Shown here: piece by piece, positions 38,301 to 50,263 of the stretch
Numbering within the stretch: position 1 is the stretch's first letter
How the letters are laid out: every line of letters starts with the position of its first letter
Assembly (NCBI RefSeq): GCF_029227915.1
Contig: NC_079884.1
Span: 5,086,001 to 5,150,000 of the forward strand
DNA length: 64,000 nucleotides
Origin: Hydractinia symbiolongicarpus
Taxonomy: Eukaryota; Cnidaria; Hydrozoa; Anthoathecata; Hydractiniidae
Direction: 5' to 3'
Made by a program: the position numbers and the translations under genes
The notes under the pieces: model-generated
What the model was told of the DNA's origin: nothing
The model's input: only the letters and a program-made list of their open reading frames with translations
Databases searched by the model: none

Positions 38301-38849
38301 ATTACTTTTTCACCACTAAAACGCATGAGACTTGTAGTTTTCAAAAATGTTTTCATTTTTGATGAGACGCTGAATAAAAGCAGTTTAATCGCCGGCAAAC
38401 GAAAACCCGCGATTTCCCGTATATCCCGGGCTTGGCCCGTATAGTCAAAAGTATACAAAGAAAGAACCCAGGGAGTAAACTCATTTCCCGAACGATTTTT
38501 TGTATTATTTTTTTACCACTAAACGCATGAGACTTGTAGTTTTCAAAAATATTTTCATATTTGATGGGACGCTGAATAAAAGAAGTTTAATCGCCGGCAA
38601 ACAAAAATCCGCGATTTCCCGTAAATCCCGGACTCGGCCCGTATAGTCAAAAGTATACAAAGAAAGTACCCAGGGAGTAAACTCATTTCCCGAACGATTT
38701 TTTAATTATTTTTTCACCACTAAAACGCATGAGACTTGTAGTTTTCAAAAATGTTTTCATTTTTGATGAGACGCTTAATGAAAGAGGTTTAATCGCCGGC
38801 AAACGAAATCCCGCGTTTTCCCGTAAATCCGGGGCTTGGCCCGTATAGT
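35362..38849. repeat. Region 11: E-rich mosaic
   Basis: About 17 monomers, no gene. Holds three C units (35474, 37101, 38517), E units in ones and twos, G, A-like units with CGTATATCCC and AAAGAACCC, and a fragment of the dispersed cassette at about 37706-38109 (ACTTCTAG, AAAAGTGG; TCGTCGG). GTAGCCAGG appears once at about 36845. Confidence 0.75.
35677..36082. repeat. Tandem pair of identical E monomers
   Basis: Two adjacent E units (35677-35879 and 35880-36082) agree at all marker sites: CGCTTAATGAAAGAGG, GAAATCCCGCG, TCCGGGGCTTGGCCCG, TTTCACGAACG. The first has a CATCAC leader and the second a long T-run with CACCAC. This looks like a one-monomer duplication. Confidence 0.8.
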
Positions 38850-41279
38850 CGAATGTATACAAAGAAAGTACCCAGGGAGTAAACTCATTTCACGAACGAT
38901 TTTTTAAATTTTTTTTTCACCACTAAAACGCATGAGACTTGTAGTTTTCAAAAATGTTTTCATTTTTGATGAGACGCTTAATGAAAGAGGTTTAATCGCC
39001 GGAAAACGAAAACCCGCGATTTCCCGTAAATCCCGGCTTGGCCCGTATAGTCAAAAGTATACAAAGAAAGTACCCAGGGAGTAAACTCATTTCCCGAACG
39101 ATTTTTTAAATTACTTTTTCACCACTAAAACGCATGAGACTTGTAGTTTTTAAAAATGTTTTCATTTTTGATGAGACGCTGAATAAAAGAAGTTTAATCG
39201 TCGGCAAACGAAAACCTGCGATTTCCCGTAAATCCTGGACTCGGCCCGTATAGTCAAAAGTATACAAAGAAAGTACCCAGGGAGTAAACTCATTTCCCAA
39301 ACGATTTTTTAAATTATTATTTCACCACTAAAACTCGTGAGACTTGTAGTTTTCAAGAATGTTTTCATTTTTGATGAGACGCTGAATAAAAGCAGTTTAA
39401 TCGCCGGCAAACGAAAACCCGCGATTTCCCGTAAATCCCGGGCTTGGCACGTATAGTCGAATGTATACAAAGAAAGTACCCTGTGAGTAAACTCATTTCC
39501 AGAACGATTTTTTAAATTACTTTTTTACCACTAAGACGCATAAGACTTGTAGTTTTTAAAAATGTTTTCATTTTTGATGAGACGCTGAATAAAAGAAGTT
39601 TAATCGCCGGCAAACGAAAACCCGCCATTTCCCGTAAATCCCGGCTTGGCCCGTATAGTCAAAAGTATACAAAGAAAGTACCCAGGGAGTAAACTCATTT
39701 CCCGAACGATTTTTTAATTATTTTTTCACCACTAAAACGCATGAGACTTGTAGTTTTCAAAAATGTTTTCATTTTTGATGAGACGCTTAATGAAAGAGGT
39801 TTAATCGCCGGCAAACGAAATCCCGCGTTTTCCCGTAAATCCGGGGCTTGGCCCGTATAGTCGAATGTATACAAAGAAAGTACCCAGGGAGTAAACTCAT
39901 TTCACGAACGATTTTTTAAATTTTTTTTTCACCACTAAAACGCATGAGACTTGTAGTTTTCAAAAATGTTTTCATTTTTGATGAGACGCTTAATGAAAGA
40001 GGTTTAATCGCCGGAAAACGAAAACCCGCGATTTCCCGTAAATCCTGGACTCGGCCCGTATAGTCAAAAGTATACAAAGAAAGTACCCAGGGAGTAAACT
40101 CATTTCCCAAACGATTTTTTAAATTATTATTTCACCACTAAAACTCGTGAGACTTGTAGTTTTCAAGAATGTTTTCATTTTTGATGAGACGCTGAATAAA
40201 AGCAGTTTAATCGCCGGCAAACGAAAACCCGCGATTTCCCGTAAATCCCGGGCTTGGCACGTATAGTCGAATGTATACAAAGAAAGTACCCTGTGAGTAA
40301 ACTCATTTCCAGAACGATTTTTTAAATTACTTTTTTACCACTAAGACGCATAAGACTTGTAGTTTTTAAAAATGTTTTCATTTTTGATGAGACGCTGAAT
40401 AAAAGAAGTTTAATCGCCGGCAAACGAAAACCCGCCATTTCCCGTAAATCCCGGCTTGGCCCGTATAGTCAAAAGTATACAAAGAAAGTACCCAGGGAGT
40501 AAACTCATTTCCCGAACGATTTTTTAATTATTTTTTCACCACTAAAACGCATGAGACTTGTAGTTTTCAAAAATGTTTTCATTTTTGATGAGACGCTTAA
40601 TGAAAGAGGTTTAATCGCCGGCAAACGAAATCCCGCGTTTTCCCGTAAATCCGGGGCTTGGCCCGTATAGTCGAATGTATACAAAGAAAGTACCCAGGGA
40701 GTAAACTCATTTCACGAACGATTTTTTAAATTTTTTTTTCACCACTAAAACGCATGAGACTTGTAGTTTTCAAAAATGTTTTCATTTTTGATGAGACGCT
40801 TAATGAAAGAGGTTTAATCGCCGGAAAACGAAAACCCGCGATTTCCCGTAAATCCCGGCTTGGCCCGTATAGTCAAAAGTATACAAAGAAAGTACCCAGG
40901 GAGTAAACTCATTTCCCGAACGATTTTTTAAATTACTTTTTCACCACTAAAACGCATGAGACTTGTAGTTTTTAAAAATGTTTTCATTTTTGATGAGACG
41001 CTGAATAAAAGAAGTTTAATCGTCGGCAAACGAAAACCTGCGATTTCCCGTAAATCCTGGACTCGGCCCGTATAGTCAAAAGTATACAAAGAAAGTACCC
41101 AGGGAGTAAACTCATTTCCCAAACGATTTTTTAAATTATTATTTCACCACTAAAACTCGTGAGACTTGTAGTTTTCAAGAATGTTTTCATTTTTGATGAG
41201 ACGCTGAATAAAAGCAGTTTAATCGCCGGCAAACGAAAACCCGCGATTTCCCGTAAATCCCGGGCTTGGCACGTATAGT
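38850..41279. repeat. 12-mer higher-order repeat, copy 1
   Basis: Twelve monomers, 2430 bp. The internal sequence is itself a 5-mer theme: B with TCGTCGG, A with ACTCGTGAG and GGCACG, G, E with GAAATCCCG, E with GCCGGAAAACG, repeated with one E/B fusion that shortens the first round to four. Copy 2 follows directly. Confidence 0.9.
39929..40130. repeat. Hybrid E/B monomer, copy in first 12-mer
   Basis: The left part is E (pure T leader, CGCTTAATGAAAGAGG, GCCGGAAAACG) and the right part is B (TCCTGGACTC, CCCAAACG). It deletes one unit from the five-unit theme. The identical fusion at 42359-42560 shows it predates the 12-mer duplication. Confidence 0.78.
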
Positions 41280-41346
41280 CGAATGTATACAAAGAAAGTA
41301 CCCAGGGAGTAAACTCATTTCACGAACGATTTTTTAAATTTTTTTT
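41144..41346. repeat. Hybrid A/E monomer at the 12-mer joint
   Basis: The left part is A (ACTCGTGAG, CAAGAATG, AAAAGCAG, GGCACG, TCGAATG). The right end is E (CCCAGGGAG, TTTCACGAACG, T-run). The switch, near 41280-41295, is where copy 1 of the 12-mer passes into copy 2, so this is the crossover product itself. Confidence 0.8.
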
Positions 41347-43709
41347 TCACCACTAAAACGCATGAGACTTGTAGTTTTCAAAAATGTTTTCATTTTTGAT
41401 GAGACGCTTAATGAAAGAGGTTTAATCGCCGGAAAACAAAAACCCGCGATTTCCCGTAAATCCCGGCTTGGCCCGTATAGTCAAAAGTATACAAAGAAAG
41501 TACCCAGGGAGTAAACTCATTTCCCGAACGATTTTTTAAATTACTTTTTCACCACTAAAACGCATGAGACTTGTAGTTTTTAAAAATGTTTTCATTTTTG
41601 ATGAGACGCTGAATAAAAGAAGTTTAATCGTCGGCAAACGAAAACCTGCGATTTCCCGTAAATCCTGGACTCGGCCCGTATAGTCAAAAGTATACAAAGA
41701 AAGTACCCAGGGAGTAAACTCATTTCCCAAACGATTTTTTAAATTATTATTTCACCACTAAAACTCGTGAGACTTGTAGTTTTCAAAAATGTTTTCATTT
41801 TTGATGAGACGCTGAATAAAAGCAGTTTAATCGCCGGCAAACGAAAACCCGCGATTTCCCGTAAATCCCGGGCTTGGCACGTATAGTCGAATGTATACAA
41901 AGAAAGTACCCTGTGAGTAAACTCATTTCCAGAACGATTTTTTAAATTACTTTTTTACCACTAAGACGCATAAGACTTGTAGTTTTTAAAAATGTTTTCA
42001 TTTTTGATGAGACGCTGAATAAAAGAAGTTTAATCGCCGGCAAACGAAAACCCGCCATTTCCCGTAAATCCCGGCTTGGCCCGTATAGTCAAAAGTATAC
42101 AAAGAAAGTACCCAGGGAGTAAACTCATTTCCCGAACGATTTTTTAATTATTTTTTCACCACTAAAACGCATGAGACTTGTAGTTTTCAAAAATGTTTTC
42201 ATTTTTGATGAGACGCTTAATGAAAGAGGTTTAATCGCCGGCAAACGAAATCCCGCGTTTTCCCGTAAATCCGGGGCTTGGCCCGTATAGTCGAATGTAT
42301 ACAAAGAAAGTACCCAGGGAGTAAACTCATTTCACGAACGATTTTTTAAATTTTTTTTTCACCACTAAAACGCATGAGACTTGTAGTTTTCAAAAATGTT
42401 TTCATTTTTGATGAGACGCTTAATGAAAGAGGTTTAATCGCCGGAAAACGAAAACCCGCGATTTCCCGTAAATCCTGGACTCGGCCCGTATAGTCAAAAG
42501 TATACAAAGAAAGTACCCAGGGAGTAAACTCATTTCCCAAACGATTTTTTAAATTATTATTTCACCACTAAAACTCGTGAGACTTGTAGTTTTCAAGAAT
42601 GTTTTCATTTTTGATGAGACGCTGAATAAAAGCAGTTTAATCGCCGGCAAACGAAAACCCGCGATTTCCCGTAAATCCCGGGCTTGGCACGTATAGTCGA
42701 ATGTATACAAAGAAAGTACCCTGTGAGTAAACTCATTTCCAGAACGATTTTTTAAATTACTTTTTTACCACTAAGACGCATAAGACTTGTAGTTTTTAAA
42801 AATGTTTTCATTTTTGATGAGACGCTGAATAAAAGAAGTTTAATCGCCGGCAAACGAAAACCCGCCATTTCCCGTAAATCCCGGCTTGGCCCGTATAGTC
42901 AAAAGTATACAAAGAAAGTACCCAGGGAGTAAACTCATTTCCCGAACGATTTTTTAATTATTTTTTCACCACTAAAACGCATGAGACTTGTAGTTTTCAA
43001 AAATGTTTTCATTTTTGATGAGACGCTTAATGAAAGAGGTTTAATCGCCGGCAAACGAAATCCCGCGTTTTCCCGTAAATCCGGGGCTTGGCCCGTATAG
43101 TCGAATGTATACAAAGAAAGTACCCAGGGAGTAAACTCATTTCACGAACGATTTTTTAAATTTTTTTTTCACCACTAAAACGCATGAGACTTGTAGTTTT
43201 CAAAAATGTTTTCATTTTTGATGAGACGCTTAATGAAAGAGGTTTAATCGCCGGAAAACGAAAACCCGCGATTTCCCGTAAATCCCGGCTTGGCCCGTAT
43301 AGTCAAAAGTATACAAAGAAAGTACCCAGGGAGTAAACTCATTTCCCGAACGATTTTTTAAATTACTTTTTCACCACTAAAACGCATGAGACTTGTAGTT
43401 TTTAAAAATGTTTTCATTTTTGATGAGACGCTGAATAAAAGAAGTTTAATCGTCGGCAAACGAAAACCTGCGATTTCCCGTAAATCCTGGACTCGGCCCG
43501 TATAGTCAAAAGTATACAAAGAAAGTACCCAGGGAGTAAACTCATTTCCCAAACGATTTTTTAAATTATTATTTCACCACTAAAACTCGTGAGACTTGTA
43601 GTTTTCAAGAATGTTTTCATTTTTGATGAGACGCTGAATAAAAGCAGTTTAATCGCCGGCAAACGAAAACCCGCGATTTCCCGTAAATCCCGGGCTTGGC
43701 ACGTATAGT
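41280..43709. repeat. 12-mer higher-order repeat, copy 2
   Basis: The direct tandem copy of 38850-41279; markers and the E/B fusion recur at exactly +2430. Visible differences are very few (GGAAAACAAAAACCC near 41430, CAAAAATG near 41785). This is the cleanest and probably the youngest large duplication in the window. Confidence 0.9.
42359..42560. repeat. Hybrid E/B monomer, copy in second 12-mer
   Basis: The same fusion and breakpoint interval as 39929-40130, 2430 bp later. Confidence 0.78.
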
Positions 43710-44214
43710 CGAATGTATACAAAGAAAGTACCCTGTGAGTAAACTCATTTCCAGAACGATTTTTTAAATTACTTTTTTACCACTAAGACGCATAAGACTT
43801 GTAGTTTTTAAAAATGTTTTCATTTTTGATGAGACGCTGAATAAAAGAAGTTTAATCGCCGGCAAACGAAAACCCGCCATTTCCCGTAAATCCCGGCTTG
43901 GCCCGTATAGTCAAAAGTATACAAAGAAAGTACCCAGGGAGTAAACTCATTTCCCGAACGATTTTTTAAATTACTTTTTCACCACTAAAACGCTTGAGAC
44001 TTGTAGTTTTCAAAAATGTTTTCATTTTTGATGAGACGCTGAATAAAAGCAGTTTAATCGCCGGCAAACGAAAACCTGCGATTTCCCTAAATCCCGGACT
44101 CGGCCCGTATAGTCAAAAGTATACAAAGAAAGTATCCAGGGAGTAAACTCATTTCCCAAACGATTTTTGAAATTATTATTTCACCACTAAAACGCATGAG
44201 ACTTGTAGTTTTCA
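42966..44214. repeat. 9-mer-spaced duplication, copy 1
   Basis: E, E, B, A, G, then a unit with AAAACGCTTGAG, CCCTAAATCC and GTATCCAGG, then the start of an A unit after TTTTTGAAATTA. Matches 44788-46036 at offset 1822. Confidence 0.87.
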
Positions 44215-44787
44215 AGAATGTTTTCATTTTTGATGAGACGGTGAATAAAAGCAGTTTAATCGCCGGCAAACGAAAACCCGTGATTTCCCGTAAATCCCGG
44301 GCTTGGCCCGTATAGTCAAAAGTATACAAAGAAAGTACCCAGGGAGTAAACTCATTTCCCGAACGATTTTTTAAATTACTTTTTCACCACTAAAACGCAT
44401 GAGACTTGTAGTTTTCAAAAATGTTTTCATTTTTGATGAGACGCTGAATAAAAGCAGTTTAATCGCCGGCAAACGAAAACCCGCGATTTCCCGTATATCC
44501 CGGGCTTGGCCCGTATAGTCAAAAGTATACAAAGAAAGAACCCAGGGAGTAAACTGATTTCCCGAACGATTTTTTGTATTATTTTTTTACCACTAAACGC
44601 ATGAGACTTGTAGTTTTCAAAAATATTTTCATATTTGATGGGACGCTAAATAAAAGAAGTTTAATCGCCGGCAAACAAAAATCCGCGATTTCCCGTAAAT
44701 CCCGGACTCGGCCCGTATAGTCAAAAGTATACAATGAAAGTACCCAGGGAGTAAACTCATTTCCCGAACGATTTTTTAATTATTTTT
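44215..44787. repeat. Linker between 9-mer copies
   Basis: The rest of an A unit (GACGGTGAAT), an A-like unit with CGTATATCCC and AAAGAACCC, and a C unit from about 44587 with GACGCTAAAT and AACAAAAATCC. The same A-like plus C pair, with the AACAAAAATCC C unit, occurs at 38313-38718. Confidence 0.75.
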
Positions 44788-46036
44788 TCACCACTAAAAC
44801 GCATGAGACTTGTAGTTTTCAAAAATGTTTTCATTTTTGATGAGACGCTTAATGAAAGAGGTTTAATCGCCGGCAAACGAAATCCCGCGTTTTCCCGTAA
44901 ATCCGGGGCTTGGCCCGTATAGTCGAATGTATACAAAGAAAGTACCCAGGGAGTGAACTCATTTCACGAACGATTTTTTAAATTTTTTTTTCACCACTAA
45001 AACGCATGAGACTTGTAGTTTTCAAAAATGTTTTCATTTTTGATGAGACGCTTAATGAAAGAGGTTTAATCGCCGGAAAACGAAAACCCGCGATTTCCCG
45101 TAAATCCCGGCTTGGCCCGTATAGTCAAAAGTATACAAAGAAAGTACCCAGGGAGTAAACTCATTTCCCGAACGATTTTTTAAATTACTTTTTCACCACT
45201 AAAACGCATGAGACTTGTAGTTTTTAAAAATGTTTTCATTTTTGATGAGACGCTGAATAAAAGAAGTTTAATCGTCGGCAAACGAAAACCTGCGATTTCC
45301 CGTAAATCCTGGACTCGGCCCGTATAGTCAAAAGTATACAAAGAAAGTACCCAGGGAGTAAACTCATTTCCCAAACGATTTTTTAAATTATTATTTCACC
45401 ACTAAAACTCGTGAGACTTGTAGTTTTCAAGAATGTTTTCATTTTTGATGAGACGCTGAATAAAAGCAGTTTAATCGCCGGCAAACGAAAACCCGCGATT
45501 TCCCGTAAATCCCGGGCTTGGCACGTATAGTCGAATGTATACAAAGAAAGTACCCTGTGAGTAAACTCATTTCCAGAACGATTTTTTAAATTACTTTTTT
45601 ACCACTAAGACGCATAAGACTTGTAGTTTTTAAAAATGTTTTCATTTTTGATGAGACGCTGAATAAAAGAAGTTTAATCGCCGGCAAACGAAAACCCGCC
45701 ATTTCCCGTAAATCCCGGCTTGGCCCGTATAGTCAAAAGTATACAAAGAAAGTACCCAGGGAGTAAACTCATTTCCCGAACGATTTTTTAAATTACTTTT
45801 TCACCACTAAAACGCTTGAGACTTGTAGTTTTCAAAAATGTTTTCATTTTTGATGAGACGCTGAATAAAAGCAGTTTAATTGCCGGCAAACGAAAACCTG
45901 CGATTTCCCTAAATCCCGGACTCGGCCCGTATAGTCAAAAGTATACAAAGAAAGTATCCAGGGAGTAAACTCATTTCCCAAACGATTTTTGAAATTATTA
46001 TTTCACCACTAAAACGCATGAGACTTGTAGTTTTCA
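44788..46036. repeat. 9-mer-spaced duplication, copy 2
   Basis: The same order with the rare AAAACGCTTGAG, GTATCCAGG and TTTTTGAAATTA variants. It ends inside the unit at about 46003, which switches from the A leader to a CAAAAATG...CGTATATCCC type. Confidence 0.87.
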
Positions 46037-46811
46037 AAAATGTTTTTATTTTTGATGAGACGCTGAATAAAAGCAGTTTAATCGCCGGCAAACGAAAACC
46101 CGCGATTTCCCGTATATCCCGGGCTTGGCCCGTATAGTCAAAAGTATACAAAGAAAGAACCCAGGGAGTAAACTCATTTCCCGAACGATTTTTTATATTA
46201 TTTTTTTACCACTAAACGCATGAGACTTGTAGTTTTCAAAAATATTTTCATATTTGATGGGACGCTGAATAAAAGAAGTTTAATCGCCGGCAAACGAAAA
46301 TCCGCGATTTCCCGTAAATCCCGGACTCGGCCCGTATAGTCAAAAGTATACAAAGAAAGTACCCAGGGAGTAAACTCATTTCCCGAACGATTTTTTAAAT
46401 TATTTTTTCACCACTAAAACGCATGAGACTTGTAGTTTTCAAAAATGTTTTCATTTTTGATGAGACGCTTAATGAAAGAGGTTTAATCGCCGGCAAACGA
46501 AATCCCGCGTTTTCCCGTAAATCCGGGGCTTGGCCGTATATTCGAATGTATACAAAGAAAAAGCCCAGGGAGTAAACTCATTTCACGAACGATTTTTTAA
46601 ATTTTTTTTTTCACTACTAAAACGCATGAGACTTGTAGTTTTCAAAATTGTTTTCATTTTTGATGAGACGCTTAATGAAAGAGGTTTAATCACCGGAAAA
46701 CGAAAACCCGCGATTTCCCGTAAATCCCGGCTTGGCCCGTATAGCAAAAGTATACAAAGAAAGTACCCAGGGAGTAAACTCATTTCCCGAACGATTTTTT
46801 AAATTACTTTT
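46037..46811. repeat. Region 13: C, E, E before a cassette
   Basis: C at about 46210, E with GAAAAAGCCC at 46410, E with TCACCGGAAAACG at about 46614, no gene. The order C, E, E, B, AAAAGTGG unit parallels 37101-37706 (where B is skipped). A 9-T run and a 1-bp deletion (TATAGCAAAAG) join two frames and give a chance 90-codon plus-strand open frame at 46530-46802. Confidence 0.72.
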
Positions 46812-47825
46812 TCACCACTAAAACGCATGAGACTTGTAGTTTTTAAAAATGTTTTCATTTTTGATGAGACGCTGAATAAAAGAAGTTTAATCGCCGGCAA
46901 ACGAAAACCTGCGATTTCCCGTAAATCCTGGACTCGCCCCGTATAGTCAAAAGTATACAAACAAAGTACCCAGGGAGTAAACTCATTTCCCAAAGGATTT
47001 TTTAAATTATTATTTCACCACTAAAACTCGTAAGACTTGTAGTTTTCAAGAATGTTTTCATTTTTGATGAGACGCTGAATAAAAGTGGTTTAATCGCCGG
47101 CAAACGAAAACCCGCGATTTCCCGTAAATCCCGGTCTTGCCACGTATAGTCGAATGTATACAAAGAAAGTACCCTGTGAGTAAACTCATTTCCCGAACGA
47201 TTTTTTAAATTATTTTTTCACCACTAATATGCATAAGACCTGTAGTTTTTAAAAATGTTTTCATTTTTGATGAGACGCTGAATAAAAGAAGTTTAATCGT
47301 CGGCAAACGAAAACCCGTGATTTCCCGTAAATCCCGGCTTGGCCCGTATATTCAAAAGTATACAAAGAAAGTACCCAGGAAGTAAACTCAGTTCCCAAAC
47401 GATTTTTTAAATTATTATTTCACCACTAAAACGCATGAGACTTGTAGTTTTCAAGAATGTTTTCATTTTTGATGAGACGCTGAATAAAAGCAGTTTAATC
47501 GCCGGCAAACGAAAACCCGCCATTTCCCGTAAATCCCGGGCTTGGCACGTATAGTCGAATGTATACAAAGAAAGTACCCTGTGAGTAAACTCATTTCCAG
47601 AACGATTTTTTAAATTACTTTTTCACCACTAAGACGCATAAGACTTGTAATTTTTAAAAATGTTTTCATTTTTGATGAGACGCTGAATAAAAGAAGTTTA
47701 ATCGCCGGCAAACGAAAACCCGCCATTTCCCGTAAACCCCGGACTCGGCCTGCATAGTCAAAAGTATACAAAGAAAGTACCCAGGGAGTAAACTCATTTC
47801 CCGAACGATTTTTTAAATTATTTTT
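46812..47825. repeat. Dispersed 5-mer cassette, copy 5
   Basis: The same five units as at 17424, 18438, 19858 and 25335, now 21 kb further right. Private changes include GACTCGCCCCG, CTTGCCACG and ACTAATATGCATAAG. It is followed by H and A as in copies 3 and 4. Confidence 0.87.
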
Positions 47826-48656
47826 TCAGCACTAAAACGCATGACACTTGTAGTTTTTAAAAATGTTTTCATTTTGGATGAGACGGTGAATAAAAGAAGT
47901 TTAATCGCCGGCAAACGAAAACCTGCGATTTCCCGTAAATCCTGGACTCGGCCTGTATAGTCAAAAGTATACAAAGAAAGTACCCAGGGAGTAAACTCAT
48001 TTCCCAAACGATTTTTTAAATTATTATTTCACCACTAAAACTCATGAGACTTGTAGTTTTCAAGAATGTTTTCATTTTTGATGAGACGCTGAATAAAAGC
48101 AGTTTAATCGCCGGCAAACGAAAACCTGCGATTTCCCGTAAATCCCGGGCTTGGCCCGTATAGTCAAAAGTATACAAAGAAAGTACCCAGGGAGTAAACT
48201 CATTTCCCGAACGATTTTTTAAATTATTATTTCACCACTAAAACGCATGAGACCTGTAGTTTTTAAAAATGTTTTCATTTTTGATGAGACGCTGAATAAA
48301 AGAAGTTTAATCGCCGGCAAACGAAAACCTGCGATTTCCCGTACATCCTGGACTCGGCCCGTATAGTCAAAAGTATACAAAGAAAGTAGCCAGGGAGTAA
48401 ACTCATTTCCCAAACGATTTTTTAAATTATTATTTCACCACTAAAGCCCACGAGACTTGTAGTTTTTAAAAATGTTTTCATTTTTAATGAGACGCTGGAT
48501 AAAAGAAGTTTAATCGCGGGCAAACGAAAACCCGCGATTTCCCGTAAATCGCGGACTCGGCCCGTATAGTTAAAAGTATACAAGGAAAGTACCCAGTGAG
48601 TAAACTCATTTCCCGAACGAATTTTTAAATTATTTTTTCACCACTAAAACGCATGA
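47826..48656. repeat. Region 14: H, A, B-like, J
   Basis: H (GCATGACAC), A (ACTCATGAG), a unit with GCATGAGACCTG and GTAGCCAGG, and J with AAAGCCCACGAG, TCGCGGGC and AATCGCGGACTC. No gene. The GAGACCTG plus J order resembles the block at 57973-58374. Confidence 0.75.
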
Positions 48657-50077
48657 GACTTGTAGTTTTCAAAAATGTTTTCATTTTTGATGAGACGCTG
48701 AATAAAAGAATTTTAATCGCCGGCAAACGAAAACCTGCGATTTCCCGTAAATCCCGGACTCGGCCCGTATAGTCAAAAGTATACAAAGAAAGTACCCAGG
48801 GTGTAAACTCATTTCCCGAACGATTTTTTAAATTATTTTTTCACCCCTAAAACGCATGAGACTTGTAGTTTTCAAAAATGTTTTCATTTTTGATGAGACG
48901 CTGAATAAAAGAAGTTTAATCGCCGGCAAACGAAAACCTGCGATTTCCCGTAAATCCCGGACTCGGCCCGTATAGTTAAAAGTATACAAGGAAAGTACCC
49001 AGTAAGTAAACTCATTTCCCGAACGAATTTTTAAATTATTTTTTCACCACTAAAACGCATGAGACTTATAGATTTCAAAAATGTTTTCATTTTTGATGAG
49101 ACGCTGAATAAAAGAAGTTTAATCGCCGGCAAACGAAAACCTGCGATTTCCCGTAAATCACGTACTCGGACCGCATAGTCAAAAGTATACAAAGAAAGTA
49201 CCCAGGGAGTAAACTCATTTCCCAAACGATTTTTTAAATTGTTATTTCACCACTAAAGCCCATGAGACTTGTAGTTTTTAAAAATGTTTTCATTTTTAAT
49301 GAGACGCTGAATAAAAGAAGTTTAATCACCGGCAAACGAAAACCCGCAATTTCCCCTAAATACCGGTCTTGGCCCGTATAGTCGAATGTATATAAAGAAA
49401 GTACCCAGGGAGTAAACTCATTTCTCGAACGATTTTTTAAATTTTTTTTTCACCACTAAAACGCATGAGACTTGTAGTTTTCAAGAATGTTTTCATTTTT
49501 GATGAGACGCTGAATAAAAGCAGTTTAATCGCCGGCAAACGAAAACCCGCGATTTCCCGTAAATCCCGGGCTTGGCACGTATAGTCGAATGTATACAAAG
49601 AAAGTACCCAGGGTGTAAACTCATTTCCCAAACGATTTTTTAAATTATTTTTTCACCACTAAAACGCATGAGACTTGTAGTTTTCAAAAATGTTTTTATT
49701 TTTGATGAGACGCTGAATAAAAGAAGTTTAATCGCCGGCAAACGAAAACCCGCAATTTCCCGTAAATCCCGGTCTCGGCCCGTATAGTCGAATGTATACA
49801 AAGAAAGTACCCAGGAAGTAAACTCATTTCCCGAACGATTTTTTAAATTCTTTTTTCACCACTAAAACGCATGAGACTTGTAGTTTTCAAAAATATTTTC
49901 ATTTTTGATGAGACGCTGAATAAAAGCAGTTTAATCGCCGGCAAACGAAAACCCGCGATTTCCCGTAAATCCCGGGCTTGGCACGTATAGTCGAATGTAT
50001 ACAAAGAAAGTACCCTGTGAGTAAACTCATTTCCAGAACGATTTTTTAAATTATCTTTTCACCACTAAATCGCATAA
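48657..50077. repeat. 7-mer higher-order repeat, copy 1
   Basis: Seven monomers, 1421 bp. Markers in order: AAAGAATTTTAATCG; CACCCCTAAAACG; TTATAGATTTC with TCACGTACTC; J with AATCACCGG and AAATACCGG; A with CCCAGGGTG; a TTTTTATTTTT unit; a TTCTTTTTTC leader with CAAAAATATTTTCATTT; then the T leader. Confidence 0.9.
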
Positions 50078-50263
50078 GACTTGTAGTTTTCAAAAATGTT
50101 TTCATTTTTGATGAGACGCTGAATAAAAGAATTTTAATCGCCGGCAAACGAAAACCTGCGATTTCCCGTAAATCCCGGACTCGGCCCGTATAGTCAAAAG
50201 TATACAAAGAAAGTACCCAGGGTGTAAACTCATTTCCCGAACGATTTTTTAAATTATTTTTTC
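50060..50263. repeat. Hybrid T monomer at the 7-mer joint
   Basis: The left end is T (TTATCTTTTC leader, AAATCGCATAAG). The right part is the AAAGAATTTTAATCG unit that begins copy 1. The intact T unit continues with AAAGAAGTTTAATCG at 51480, so this unit carries the crossover between copies. Confidence 0.8.

Noticed and set aside
46530-46802. 90-codon plus-strand open frame as a coding sequence
   Set aside because: It spans parts of two E monomers and opens through a long T-run junction plus a 1-bp deletion (TATAGCAAAAG). Chance in a repeat.
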